A stretch of 64,000 nt of DNA from Desulfobaccales bacterium (GTDB lineage: Bacteria > Desulfobacterota > Desulfobaccia > Desulfobaccales > 0-14-0-80-60-11), in the NCBI GenBank assembly GCA_041648175.1, contig JBAZPO010000001.1, forward strand, positions 363,633 through 427,632, in the 5' to 3' direction. Numbering within the stretch: position 1 is the stretch's first letter; each line of letters begins with the position of its first letter. Below the pieces are notes generated by a model, which saw nothing but the letters and a program-made list of their open reading frames with translations, searched no databases and was not told where the DNA came from. The translations under genes and the position numbers were made by a program. Below are positions 15,431 through 25,138 of this stretch, one piece after another.

Positions 15431-16390
15431 ATGGAATCTTCTGAAACCCTGGCCTTCACCGTGACCGCTCCAGAGGCCGGCACTCGCCTGGACCAGTTCC
15501 TGGCGCTGCAATTAGGCTGGTCCCGGGCCCGGCTACAAAAGCTCCTCAAATCCGGCCTGGTTTTGGTCAACAATCGACCCCGCCCAGCCTCTTACCGGGT
15601 GCGAACTGATGACGGCGTCGTGGTGACGGTGCCGAAGCCTTCACCCAGCCACCTGGCCCCCGAAGCCCTGCCCCTGACGATTCTCTTTGAGGATCAAGAT
15701 ATCCTGGTGGTGAATAAACCCCCGGGGCTGGTGGTCCACCCCGGCGCCGGCCACCGGGACGGCACCCTGCTCAATGCCCTGGTGCACCACTGTCCCGACC
15801 TTAAAGACATCGGCGAAGTAAGCCGCCCCGGCCTGGTGCACCGCCTGGACAAAGACACCAGCGGCCTCCTCGTGGTGGCCAAAACCGCGCTGGCCCACGC
15901 GGCCTTGGTGGCCCAGTTCCAGGTGCACGCCATCACCAAGATATACCAGGCCCTGGTCTGGGGGCGCCTGCCGGAAGCGGAAGGCCGCATCGAAAAAGAG
16001 GTGGGCCGCCATCCCACGGCGCGTCAGAAGATGAGCGTCCACGCCCGCCGGGGCAAACCCGCGATCACCTTCTGGAAGGTCATCAAGGAATTTCCCGGCC
16101 CCCTGACCCTGGTGCAGCTTTCGCCTCAGACCGGCCGCACCCATCAACTGCGGGTCCACCTGGCCTCCGAGGGCCACCCGGTCCTGGGCGACGCCACCTA
16201 CGGCGGTGGCGTCAGCCGCCTGGCGGGCCACCCGGCCCTTACGGGGCTCAAAGGTCTGGTGCACCGCCAGCTCCTCCACGCCTGGCGCTTAGGCATCACC
16301 CACCCCCGCACCGGGGAGCCCCTCACCTGGGAAGCGCCCCTACCGGAGGATTTTCAGGCGGTGCTGGACAAGTTGGAAGACTTGCATTAA
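15431..16390 (+). CDS. rluD: 23S rRNA pseudouridine synthase RluD-type
   Basis: A 319-aa RluA/RluD-family enzyme. An N-terminal S4 RNA-binding domain (RLDQFLALQLGWSRARLQKL) precedes the synthase core with NKPPGLVVHPGAGH and the catalytic HRLDKDTSG (Asp140). GRTHQLRVHLA near residue 237 is also conserved. The enzyme converts uridines in 23S rRNA helix 69 if truly RluD; RluA/RluC-like specificity cannot be excluded. The last about 100 bases of the gene reappear, mutated, at 16981-17080 beyond the toxin-antitoxin pair. Confidence 0.9.
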   Translation: MESSETLAFTVTAPEAGTRLDQFLALQLGWSRARLQKLLKSGLVLVNNRPRPASYRVRTDDGVVVTVPKPSPSHLAPEALPLTILFEDQDILVVNKPPGLVVHPGAGHRDGTLLNALVHHCPDLKDIGEVSRPGLVHRLDKDTSGLLVVAKTALAHAALVAQFQVHAITKIYQALVWGRLPEAEGRIEKEVGRHPTARQKMSVHARRGKPAITFWKVIKEFPGPLTLVQLSPQTGRTHQLRVHLASEGHPVLGDATYGGGVSRLAGHPALTGLKGLVHRQLLHAWRLGITHPRTGEPLTWEAPLPEDFQAVLDKLEDLH

Positions 16391-16424
16391 TTTAGGAACA
16401 GGACTCATAAATGAGGAGTAATCC

Positions 16425-16661
16425 ATGGAACCCGCAATAGACGAGCTGATGACAAAAATTAAAGTCATTGCCCAGGGGCCAAACGCCAAACTACTGTGCA
16501 AATTGGTAGATGTTCTCTATGAACAAGCAGAGCGGCGGGAAAAGTATGACGAAGAGCCTTTCTCACCGGAAGATCTGATAGCCATACAAGAAGGAGAAGA
16601 TGCCTTCAAACGAGGTGAATTTATCAGTCTGGAAGATTATGAAAAGGAACGCGGTTTGTGA
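16425..16661 (+). CDS. Putative antitoxin
   Basis: A 78-aa acidic, helical protein (PFSPEDLIAIQEGEDAFKRG ... ISLEDYEKERGL) directly upstream of a RelE/ParE-type toxin, with overlapping GTGA. The C-terminal 'IQEG-x-x-AF-x-x-GE' pattern resembles antitoxins whose tail binds the toxin. It would neutralise the toxin and repress the pair. The ATG at 16425 follows a GAGGAG site. I cannot assign a named DNA-binding fold. Confidence 0.75.
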   Translation: MEPAIDELMTKIKVIAQGPNAKLLCKLVDVLYEQAERREKYDEEPFSPEDLIAIQEGEDAFKRGEFISLEDYEKERGL

Positions 16662-16918
16662 GCTACCACGTTCAATTATCACTGCCTGCGAAAAAACAAT
16701 TAGACAGATTGGATCAGGTGACTGCAAGGCGTTTGGACGATCGCCTTAAAGAATTAACCTTAGACCCTTATTCGACCAGAATCTCAAAGGCAGTAAAAAT
16801 GGAGGCGGGACAACGCACTTCTAGGGTCGGGGATTGGCGCATTATTTATCGAGTTAATGAAATAAACCTGGAGATTATCGTTATTGCCTTTCTTCCTCGG
16901 GGAAAAGCCTATCGGTAG
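16658..16918 (+). CDS. RelE/ParE-family toxin
   Basis: An 86-aa toxin of the RelE/ParE fold: YHVQLSLPAKKQLDRLD at the N-terminus, a helix (ARRLDDRLKELTLDP), then the conserved core RTSRVGDWRIIYRVNE and IIVIAFLPRG. The core basic residues would cleave ribosome-bound mRNA in RelE-like members. Start is GTG at 16658, overlapping the antitoxin stop. The pair lies between rluD and a decayed duplicate of the rluD 3' end. Confidence 0.85.
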   Translation: MSYHVQLSLPAKKQLDRLDQVTARRLDDRLKELTLDPYSTRISKAVKMEAGQRTSRVGDWRIIYRVNEINLEIIVIAFLPRGKAYR

Positions 16919-16980
16919 GCTGCCCTGGGCTCAAAACTTCAAATTCCTGGTCCAATGTCACTCCTGAAAACCTGACCTGG

Positions 16981-17080
16981 GCTTCACCCACCCCCGCACC
17001 GGCGAGCCGCTCACCTGGGAAGCGCGCCGCTCCCGGAGGATTTTCAGGCAGCATTCGAATTTTTGGAGGAACTTGGTTAA
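16981..17080 (+). repeat. Decayed duplicate of the rluD 3' end
   Basis: These 100 bases align with the last 98 bases of rluD (about 16293-16390): the segments coding for THPRTGEPLTWEA and PEDFQA are still readable and both end in TAA. Two extra bases near 17028 shift the frame. With the intact copy it brackets the toxin-antitoxin pair. Confidence 0.85.
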
Positions 17081-17087
17081 GGCTAAT

Positions 17088-17732
17088 ATGCTAAAAATCG
17101 CCATCACCGGAGGGGCCGGGTCCGGCAAAAGCACCGTGGCCCGGATGTTTAAAGAACTCGGGGCCGAGGTCTTGGATGCCGATGCCGTGGCCCGGGATGC
17201 GGTGGCGGTGGGCACCCCGGCCTGGCAGGAGCTGCGCCGCCTCTATAGCGAAGATTTCTTTCATCAAAATGGCTCGCTGAACCGATCTAAATTAGCAGAC
17301 CTGGTCTTTTCCGACCCGGAGGCCCGGCGCCATCTCAATGCTCTCATCCACCCTTTAGTGGCCCAAAAATTGCAAAGCCAAGTGGTAGACCTGGAACATC
17401 GTGGCGTGGACCTGGTGATGGTGGAGGTGCCGCTGCTGTTTGAAACCGGCCGGGAGCGATTCTTCGACCTGGTCATCGTGGTCGCAGCTTCTCAAGTCGA
17501 TCAAATCCGGCGCCTTGAGACCCGGGACCACCGGGGGCAAGAAGAGATTCAGGGAATTTTGCAGGCCCAGTGGCCTCTTCAAGACAAAGTGGCCCGGGCG
17601 GACTACGTGGTGGATAATGGCGGGGACCAGAGTTATACCTGGGAGCAAGTAAAAAACATCTGGGAGGAACTACAAAAAATCCGCTTGACAGGGGGAACTA
17701 AAAAGGTTAGCGTCCATAATAACCTTCCCTAG
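17088..17732 (+). CDS. coaE: Dephospho-CoA kinase
   Basis: CoaE (214 aa) phosphorylates dephospho-CoA, the last step of coenzyme A synthesis. The P-loop is ITGGAGSGKST (residues 6-16); LDADAVARD holds the catalytic Asp, and VEVPLLFETG and ETRDHR are the lid and substrate motifs. The ATG at 17088 lies only 8 bases after the stop of the rluD-end duplicate, which supplies a GGAGGA stretch upstream. The type III pantothenate kinase (coaX) of the same pathway is on the opposite strand at 54.4 kb. Confidence 0.92.
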   Translation: MLKIAITGGAGSGKSTVARMFKELGAEVLDADAVARDAVAVGTPAWQELRRLYSEDFFHQNGSLNRSKLADLVFSDPEARRHLNALIHPLVAQKLQSQVVDLEHRGVDLVMVEVPLLFETGRERFFDLVIVVAASQVDQIRRLETRDHRGQEEIQGILQAQWPLQDKVARADYVVDNGGDQSYTWEQVKNIWEELQKIRLTGGTKKVSVHNNLP

Positions 17733-17967
17733 AAGAAATCTACTGGCCTTATAAGTAAAAATTAAGGAAAAACCCCGTACATCCCCTTGGCGTTAGTGGG
17801 AACCTGTCTGCCCTTCTATCCCTCATTGCGGCCTTGAGCCGCAGGTAGTAGCCGTCCAGACGCGGGTCACACGACATATTATTCGAGCGATAATTAAACT
17901 TATAGATATCCATAACTGAACAACACCTGGTGTCGGATGCGTGGATATGCGTGAACAAGAGGTAATA

Positions 17968-19215
<1,248 letters not shown>

Positions 19216-19218
19216 CCA

Positions 19219-19319
19219 TATAGCATTTGCCAAAAGTTTTTTCCTCTAATTCTCCTCTCCCCTTGTGGGAGAGGGTAGGGTGAGGGGTTAATAAGAAAAA
19301 ACTTTTGGCAATGAGTATA
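19219..19319. mobile_element. MITE-1 copy A (uninterrupted)
   Basis: A 101-bp element. TTGCCAAAAGTTTTTTC (17 bp) is perfectly inverted as GAAAAAACTTTTGGCAA at the other end, and the outer ends are TATAGCATTTGCC and GGCAATGAGTATA. The core carries a CTCTCCCCTTGTGGGAGAG hairpin. No coding capacity. Copies at 28241, 33887 and 63350, and a variant at 28392, make this a dispersed non-autonomous family. Each end carries TATA, compatible with TA targeting. Confidence 0.85.
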
Positions 19320-19340
19320 ATCTCTCACAACAGCAAAGAA

Positions 19341-19373
19341 AAAGGGCGCATCTCGGTGCGCCCTTTGGTTTTT
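19341..19373. terminator. Bidirectional terminator downstream of rho
   Basis: AAAGGGCGCA (19341-19350) pairs perfectly with TGCGCCCTTT (19357-19366) around a 6-nt loop; GGTTTTT follows on the + strand and A-rich DNA precedes it, so it can also stop the converging reverse gene at 19394. Confidence 0.88.
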
Positions 19374-19393
19374 GGCTGGCGTCAAAAACTACC

Positions 19394-19693
19394 TCAAGCA
19401 CTCCTTTTGAGTCCCTCTTTTTCTACCCAGTGAGGTAATGCCGCTTTCGTGGCTTCACAATAAAGAGTCTCAGGAGCAATGTCTATTTCGTTATCCCAGG
19501 TTATTACTCCAAGTTCATGATTTATCACAAATTTCTTGAAATTTTCCAGGTCTGCCAATTTGCGAAAAATTCCACCCTTTCCGATATAACCGGCAAAATC
19601 AACAATCCCGGTTTTCCCATTGGCAAAACATAGTTTTATTCTATAATCTCCAACATATTCGGCGGAGACAACATCATAATATTTGTTACTCAT
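19394..19693 (-). CDS. DUF2442-domain protein
   Basis: A 99-aa protein with the DUF2442 pattern: DVVSAEYVGDYRIKLCFANG, then GKTGIVDFAGYIGKGG, F-x-KLADLENFKKFVIN and GVITWDNEIDIAPETLY. Members are often encoded next to DUF4160 proteins and are suspected toxin-antitoxin-like partners, but here the partner is missing. Base composition is lower in GC than in the neighbouring rho gene. Function unknown. Confidence 0.82.
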   Translation of the reverse strand: MSNKYYDVVSAEYVGDYRIKLCFANGKTGIVDFAGYIGKGGIFRKLADLENFKKFVINHELGVITWDNEIDIAPETLYCEATKAALPHWVEKEGLKRSA

Positions 19694-19708
19694 TAATTGA
19701 GTATTCCA

Positions 19709-19735
19709 ACCGAAAACTGAAAACCGAAAACGGTA
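19709..19735. repeat. AT-rich 'GAAAACTGAAAACCGAAAACGG' type repeat
   Basis: A short AAAAC-periodic motif just after a gene. Related copies lie at about 13059-13080 (before the ychF relic) and 34084-34108 (before the rnc 3' end). All sit at gene borders. Function unknown. Confidence 0.55.
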
Positions 19736-20026
19736 TTACACCCAGGTATTCTCCTTCTTGTTCCAGTTTTTCTTAATTTCTTCCTTATCTTTTTTGGTGG
19801 CCCCGAAAGCCGACTCGCACACCGACTCCCATTTATGGGGATCGGAGCGGAAGTCCTTCTTATACGGACTGTTGGCCGAATCTTTAACAAATATGGTGGG
19901 CATGCTGATGAGACGCTCCACCTCGCCGCCGCAGATCTCACAAACGGACAGCGGCGGATCGCTCATTTTCTGTTCTGCTTCAAATATATGACCGTGTTCC
20001 TTGCACTTATACTCATAGGTAGGCAT
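19736..20026 (-). CDS. FmdB-family zinc ribbon protein
   Basis: A 96-aa protein with an N-terminal FmdB-type zinc ribbon: MPTYEYKCKEHGHIFEAEQ and CEICGGEVERLI give the CxxH/CxxC ligand pattern. The second half is Lys/Trp-rich and charged (KKDFRSDPHKWESVCE ... KEEIKKNWNKKENTWV). FmdB proteins are small putative regulatory or nucleic-acid-associated proteins; the role is not established. An AAGGAGTG-like site precedes the start at 20026. Confidence 0.88.
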   Translation of the reverse strand: MPTYEYKCKEHGHIFEAEQKMSDPPLSVCEICGGEVERLISMPTIFVKDSANSPYKKDFRSDPHKWESVCESAFGATKKDKEEIKKNWNKKENTWV

Positions 20027-20227
20027 GTGGCACTCCTTTCAGGTCTTGCCTAAATGCTTGACAGATATACCCGGTGACGCTAATTATAGATAACTATCGC
20101 TTATTTATTAACAGATTTTTCGCCCCAGGCCAAGCACTGATTACCGTGGCTCGCCCCGGAAGCAGCCCATGCCGATGGCGGCGGCTCTCCGACCATTATC
20201 TTCTCATGATCTTTTAAAGAGGCTTCT

Positions 20228-21157
20228 ATGAAAATTCCCGCCCTCCAATCCGTTACCGTCGAAATCCTGGTGGACAACTTTTTCGATGTCTTTGAGCCTT
20301 CCCGCCCGGGCATCGTCGAGCGGGTGGTCCCCGGCCGTCTTAAAAAACCCCTGGTAGCCGCCCACGGACTGGCTTATCTCGTCACTCTGAATCACCAGGG
20401 CAAAACGAGCCGTATCCTCATGGATGCCGCCAACGCTCCCCTGCCCCTGTTCAACAACCTGGAAGCCCTGGAACACGATATCAACGACATCGACGCGGTA
20501 GTCCTGAGCCATGGGCACCCCGATCACTACGGCGGACTCCTCGAATTCCTGGCCAAACGCAAAGGCTCCGACATCCCGGTTTATCTCCATAACGATGTCT
20601 TCCTGCCCAAGGTCCTGGTGACCCCCCGGGGCCGCATCGGTCCGTGGGCCCTGGATTTAGGACAGGTGCTGGCCGCAGGTGTTGAACTCCATGAAAATCA
20701 GGGGCCTGAGCTGGTCCTCGGGCAAGCCCTGCTTACCGGCACGGTGGAGACCACCACAACCTATGAAAAACCGCTGCCCAGCTTCCGGCGCAAGGTGGGC
20801 GATAAAGATGAGCAGGACCTCTTCCCCGACGAGCAGGCCCTGGTGGCTGTGGTTGAAGGCCGGGGTCTGGTGGTCATCGGCGGCTGCAGCCACCCCGGCA
20901 TCGTCAACATGGTGAAATACGCCCAGAAACTCACGGGCATCCAGACGGTCTCCCTGGTCTTGGGGGGCTTCCACCTCACCCCCCATGGCGATACCGTGAT
21001 TCAACAGACCATCGATGGACTGAAAGAACTTAAGCCGGAACTGATCATGGCCGGCCACTGTACCGGCTTCCGGGCCCTTACCAAACTCGCGGTCGCCTTC
21101 CCCGATAACTTCATGGTCAGCTGCGTCGGCACCAAGGTCATGGTGGTAGGAGGATAG
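20228..21157 (+). CDS. Metallo-beta-lactamase-fold hydrolase
   Basis: A 309-aa MBL-fold protein. The metal motif is SHGHPDHYGG near residue 98 (HxHxDH); further ligands are in GGCSHPGIVNM and in AGHCTGF near the C-terminus. The arrangement resembles the F420/methanopterin-pathway-like 'dihydropterin RFAP synthase-related' MBL group, whose bacterial members have no settled substrate. AAAGAGG precedes the ATG. The CoA-transferase-like gene follows after 60 bases and may be co-transcribed. Confidence 0.85.
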   Translation: MKIPALQSVTVEILVDNFFDVFEPSRPGIVERVVPGRLKKPLVAAHGLAYLVTLNHQGKTSRILMDAANAPLPLFNNLEALEHDINDIDAVVLSHGHPDHYGGLLEFLAKRKGSDIPVYLHNDVFLPKVLVTPRGRIGPWALDLGQVLAAGVELHENQGPELVLGQALLTGTVETTTTYEKPLPSFRRKVGDKDEQDLFPDEQALVAVVEGRGLVVIGGCSHPGIVNMVKYAQKLTGIQTVSLVLGGFHLTPHGDTVIQQTIDGLKELKPELIMAGHCTGFRALTKLAVAFPDNFMVSCVGTKVMVVGG

Positions 21158-21216
21158 CTGTCTTGGGGAGGGGGCAGGGATGTGAATCCCTGCCCCTCCC
21201 CCCAAGAGGATGATCC

Positions 21217-21942
21217 ATGGAAAACCTGACTCCTGGCGAAGAAACCATGATCGCGGCCCTGGCCCGCCAGATCAAAGACGGCGATTGGGCCGCCTGTGGG
21301 ACGCTCTCGCCTATGCCCGCCGCGGCCCTGTGGCTGGCGAAGCTCACCCATGCCCCCCGGTCTGAGGTCTTTGTGGCTGGGAGCGTTGACTGGCCCTTTG
21401 AAGGCGAATGGCGGGAGTTCTTTGATGTAGCCCAGGACGGCCGGCTTAACGTCTTTTTCTTAAGCGGGGCCCAGATCGACGGGCAGGGCAACATCAATTT
21501 AATGGCCATAGGCGAATACGAAAAGCCAAAGGTAAGGCTCCCAGGTGGGGCCGGGTCCGCTATCCTGGCCCACGTGGTGGAGCGGGTGGTGCTGTTCAAA
21601 GCCGACCATTCTGCCCGGGGCTTGGTTTCCCGGGTGGATATCCTTACCGCTCCGGGCTATACCCCGGAGTTGAGCCCCTGGCAGCGACCTGGCCGTGCCA
21701 CCTGCCTCATCACCCCCAAGTGCGTTTTTGATCTGTTGCCACCAGCCCTGCCAAAGCTTAAAAGCCTGCACTCCGGCGTTACTTTCGCGGAGGTGCAGGA
21801 GCTTACAGCCTTTGCGTTTCAGGTGCCGGACCAAATTCCGGCCACGCCGCACCTGGACCCCGAAACCCGCCGCTTGCTTTATGGTCCCGTCAAAGATAAG
21901 CTGGCCCAGGCCTACCCTCAATTTGCGGCCCGGCTGACTTAG
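21217..21942 (+). CDS. CoA-transferase beta-subunit-like protein (GctB-like), orphan
   Basis: A 241-aa protein resembling glutaconate/3-oxoacid CoA-transferase subunit B: NVFFLSGAQIDGQGNINLMA and a VRLPGGAGSA loop (G-G-A-G oxyanion-type loop), then SRVDILTAPGY. CoA-transferases need an alpha and a beta subunit; no alpha subunit is beside it. It may pair with a distant alpha subunit or have another role. The ATG at 21217 follows an AAGAGGATG site. Confidence 0.75.
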   Translation: MENLTPGEETMIAALARQIKDGDWAACGTLSPMPAAALWLAKLTHAPRSEVFVAGSVDWPFEGEWREFFDVAQDGRLNVFFLSGAQIDGQGNINLMAIGEYEKPKVRLPGGAGSAILAHVVERVVLFKADHSARGLVSRVDILTAPGYTPELSPWQRPGRATCLITPKCVFDLLPPALPKLKSLHSGVTFAEVQELTAFAFQVPDQIPATPHLDPETRRLLYGPVKDKLAQAYPQFAARLT

Positions 21943-21999
21943 GACTCTAGGGTGGCGTCCCAGGTTTATCTTACAAAAGTTTTAAGTCCTCTGACTCCC

Positions 22000-22100
22000 T
22001 CCCCCTTGATGGGGGAGGGCTGGGGTGGGGGTGAAATTGTTGGGAATCACGGTAAATTATCCCCCTCCCCCCAACCCCCTCCCACGAGGGGAGGGGGAGT
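22000..22100. repeat. GC-rich CCCTCCCC/GGGGAGGG inverted repeat region
   Basis: CTCCCCCTTGATGGGGGAGGG and a second CCCCTCCC/GGGGAGGG hairpin frame about 40 bases. This type of 'gggagggctggggtggggg' repeat also appears in fragments at 15300, 28440 and 49205. It may end transcription after the CoA-transferase-like gene. Confidence 0.5.
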
Positions 22101-22225
22101 TATAAGGACCAATATATTGTCCGGTATTTCTCAGACACAACTCAAGTTTCGCACCAAGTAACGGCGAAATAATATTAATATTGTATTCAAGAAAGTAGGA
22201 GAGTTAAACTTCTGCCAAGACTACT

Positions 22226-24364
22226 ATGTTAAATATTCTTAAAACCCATTTTGGCTTTGATCAATTTCGTCCTTTGCAGGAAGAGATTATTAAGTGCGTG
22301 ATTTCGCAAAGAGATGCCTTTGTGCTGATGCCTACGGGGGGAGGAAAGTCGCTGTGCTATCAATTACCGGCGCTCATCCTGCCGGGAGTGACCTTGGTTA
22401 TTTCACCCCTCATCGCGCTTATGAAAGACCAGGTGGACGCCCTCAAGGCCAATGGCATTCCGGCTGAATTTATTAATAGCACCTTAACTCGCCCTGAAAT
22501 TGATGAAATTCAAACCGAAGCGCGCAATGGCAAAATCAAAATCCTTTATGTGGCGCCTGAACGCTTGATTATGCCTGAATTTCAGCAGTTCTTGAAGACC
22601 ATTAATGTCAGTCTGATTGCTATTGACGAATCCCATTGTATCAGCGAATGGGGGCATGATTTTCGTCCCGATTACCGCAATCTTCACCTGCTGAGAAAGA
22701 TTTTCCCCAAGGTGCCGGCGATGGCGCTTACAGCCACTGCCACCAAGAAAGTGCGGGAAGATATCATTTACCAGTTGTCACTTGATAAAGCGGAAATTTT
22801 CATCTCCAGCTTCGACCGTCCCAATCTTTCCTATGCAGTGTTTCCCAAAAAAGGTTCTTACGATCAACTGATTCAAATGTTACGGGAATGCCAGAATGAA
22901 TCAGCAATCATTTATTGTTTTTCCAGGAAAGAAACCGAACATCTGGCCGCGGATTTGAGGCAGGAGGGGTTTAAGACGCTGCCTTATCACGCCGGGTTAG
23001 AAAGCGAGGCGCGCAGAACTAATCAAGAGAAATTCATTCGAGACGAAGCGCAAATTATCGTCGCGACGATTGCTTTCGGGATGGGGATTGACAAGCCGGA
23101 TATTCGTTTGGTTATTCACTATCACCTGCCCAAATCCATTGAAGGCTACTACCAGGAAACGGGCCGCGCCGGACGCGACGGACTGCCGAGCAAGTGCGTT
23201 CTGTTTTTCTCCTACGGCGATATAATTAAACAGCAGTATTTTATCCGGCAGATAGAAAATGAGACCGAGCGTAAGAATGCGTATCGCAAACTTGACCAGA
23301 TGGTTGAATATTGTGAGCTGGCAACCTGCCGTCGTTCTCATTTACTTTCATATTTTGGCGAAGATTATCCACAAGATAAATGCAACGGCTGCGATATTTG
23401 TTTCTCACCAACAGAAGATTTTGATGCAACCATAATCAGCCAAAAAATTATGTCGGCTATTATTCGAACAGGGCAACAGTTTGGGGTAAATTATATTATC
23501 GACGTTCTGCACGGAGCCAAGACTAAAAATATCATTGAACGCGATCATCATAATTTATCAGTGTACGGTATTGTAGATGATTTTTCCAAGGAAGATTTAA
23601 GGCGCATTATCAGTCAGTTGGTTTATAAAAAGCTGATTGTCAAAGGCGGCGATGGATTTCCTATTCTTGAATTAGGCCAGAGTGGAATGGATTTTTTGAA
23701 GGAGCGGCAAGAAATCCGTTTGCCTAAACTTAAAGCTATCGCAAAATCTCTGCAACAACGTGCAGCGGTTGACACCGAATACGATATAGACCTCTTTGAG
23801 AAACTGCGTCTCTTGCGGAAAAAATTGGCGGATGAACAAGGGGTTCCACCTTTTGTCGTCTTTGGCGATCTGGCTCTGCGCCAGATGGCTTTATACCTGC
23901 CTCAAAGCGAAGAGAACTTTTCAAAAATCAGCGGCGTGGGCGAGGCCAAGCTTAAGCAATATGGGAAAATATTTACAGAGGTTATTCAGACTTACGCCAA
24001 GCAAAATAATCTCAGCGAAAAAGATGTTCCCGTGAAAAGATCGGCAAGATCGCAACGGCCAACTCGTCTGGGATCAACCTATCGGGAAACCCAAAAACTG
24101 GTTCTTAAAAAAATGTCAATCGAGAAAATAGCGACTATGAGAGGATTTTCAACCTGCACCATAGTATCTCATATTGAAAAGTTGGTCAGCAGCGGAGAAA
24201 AAATTGATATCAACTACTTAAGGCCGTCGTCCGAGAGATTCGAAAAAATAAAAGCTGCATTTCAGGGATCTGGCGGTACAGCTTTGTCGCCCGCTCTTGA
24301 AATGCTCGGCGAGCTATTTTCATATGAAGAATTAAAAATAGCCAGGCTATTCATAAAATCGTAG
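22226..24364 (+). CDS. recQ: ATP-dependent DNA helicase RecQ
   Basis: RecQ (712 aa), a 3'-5' DNA helicase. N-terminal FGFDQFRPLQEEII is the Q/0 motif, LMPTGGGKSLCYQLPA is motif I, IDESHCISEWGHDFRPDY contains the DEAH box and aromatic-rich loop, and YYQETGRAGRDG is motif VI. A zinc-binding region follows (C-x-LATCRRSHLLSYFGED, CNGCDIC), then RQC, an HRDC domain (FGDLALRQMALYLP) and a C-terminal helix-turn-helix (MRGFSTCTIVSHIEKLV). The gene is markedly AT-richer than its neighbours, suggesting different origin. The ATG at 22226 has its AGGAGAG unusually far upstream (about 20 bases). Confidence 0.95.
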   Translation: MLNILKTHFGFDQFRPLQEEIIKCVISQRDAFVLMPTGGGKSLCYQLPALILPGVTLVISPLIALMKDQVDALKANGIPAEFINSTLTRPEIDEIQTEARNGKIKILYVAPERLIMPEFQQFLKTINVSLIAIDESHCISEWGHDFRPDYRNLHLLRKIFPKVPAMALTATATKKVREDIIYQLSLDKAEIFISSFDRPNLSYAVFPKKGSYDQLIQMLRECQNESAIIYCFSRKETEHLAADLRQEGFKTLPYHAGLESEARRTNQEKFIRDEAQIIVATIAFGMGIDKPDIRLVIHYHLPKSIEGYYQETGRAGRDGLPSKCVLFFSYGDIIKQQYFIRQIENETERKNAYRKLDQMVEYCELATCRRSHLLSYFGEDYPQDKCNGCDICFSPTEDFDATIISQKIMSAIIRTGQQFGVNYIIDVLHGAKTKNIIERDHHNLSVYGIVDDFSKEDLRRIISQLVYKKLIVKGGDGFPILELGQSGMDFLKERQEIRLPKLKAIAKSLQQRAAVDTEYDIDLFEKLRLLRKKLADEQGVPPFVVFGDLALRQMALYLPQSEENFSKISGVGEAKLKQYGKIFTEVIQTYAKQNNLSEKDVPVKRSARSQRPTRLGSTYRETQKLVLKKMSIEKIATMRGFSTCTIVSHIEKLVSSGEKIDINYLRPSSERFEKIKAAFQGSGGTALSPALEMLGELFSYEELKIARLFIKS

Positions 24365-24394
24365 AAATCTAACTTCTGCGAGTGGAGTTAAGCC

Positions 24395-25138
24395 ATGTGT
24401 GAACTTTTTGCCATGTCGGCGGGCTATCATTACACCGCCCAGGAATACCTGCCTTTGTTTGCCGACAAGGCCCGAGACAATATGAGCGGCTGGGGCATCG
24501 GCTTTTTCCGGGAAGGACAGGTCCACATCGAAAAGTCCTGCGAAGGCATCTACGCTGGCGGCCACGTGCATGACAGCTTCCAGCGCCTGGCCCGGGTGAT
24601 CGGCAGCCGCATCATCATCTCCCACATCCGCTGCCCCAAAAGCGGACACGAGGCCGAGTCATCGGCGCAGCCCCTCACCGACTTCTTCCTGGACCACCAC
24701 TGGCTCTTCAGCTTTACCGGAGAGGCCCCAAACTGCCACGCTTACGAAAGCCCCCGGCCCTTGATGCGGGATCGGCTCGTGGCCGCCCGGGTCTTCGAAT
24801 TCGTCCGGGACGGGATGGCAGAGCAGCAGGCTGCCTGGCCAGAAAACAGTCTCTACCAGGCTTTGGCGGTGACCTGCAAGAAACTGCTCCGCCAATATCC
24901 AGGCGAATATGCCTTTTTCATGGCCAACGAAACGGTGCTCTTCGCTTTTCTCAACCACGGGGAAATCCTCACCTATCATCCTCCGGGGGCGCCGGGCGAA
25001 TCCATTGTGCTGACCACGGTCGAAGGCGGCCTCACCCGAGACCCGGGATTCTGGCACGCCTATCCCAATGAGAACCTGGATCACGGCCAGATCCTCATTA
25101 TATCCGGGGCTGACCTCCTTTACCTGGGCCACGTCTGA
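24395..25138 (+). CDS. Class II glutamine amidotransferase-like protein, copy 1 (altered oxyanion site)
   Basis: A 247-aa Ntn-type class II amidotransferase (YafJ-like). Cys2 would be the nucleophile after Met removal (MCELFAMSAG), and GWGIGFFREG and HIRCPKSG follow the family. The highly conserved HNG of the oxyanion hole is replaced by F-T-G (WLFSFTGEAPN), so glutaminase activity is doubtful. It is a tandem paralogue of the next gene, whose HNG is intact, and overlaps it by one base (TGATG). The two may form a heteromer in which this copy is the non-catalytic partner; that is inference. Confidence 0.85.
   Translation: MCELFAMSAGYHYTAQEYLPLFADKARDNMSGWGIGFFREGQVHIEKSCEGIYAGGHVHDSFQRLARVIGSRIIISHIRCPKSGHEAESSAQPLTDFFLDHHWLFSFTGEAPNCHAYESPRPLMRDRLVAARVFEFVRDGMAEQQAAWPENSLYQALAVTCKKLLRQYPGEYAFFMANETVLFAFLNHGEILTYHPPGAPGESIVLTTVEGGLTRDPGFWHAYPNENLDHGQILIISGADLLYLGHV

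Noticed and set aside
20100..20165. SRP-RNA-like string GGAAGCAGCC
   Set aside because: The rest of the SRP core (the CAGGTCCGGAAGGAAGCAG context and the symmetric loop) is missing.
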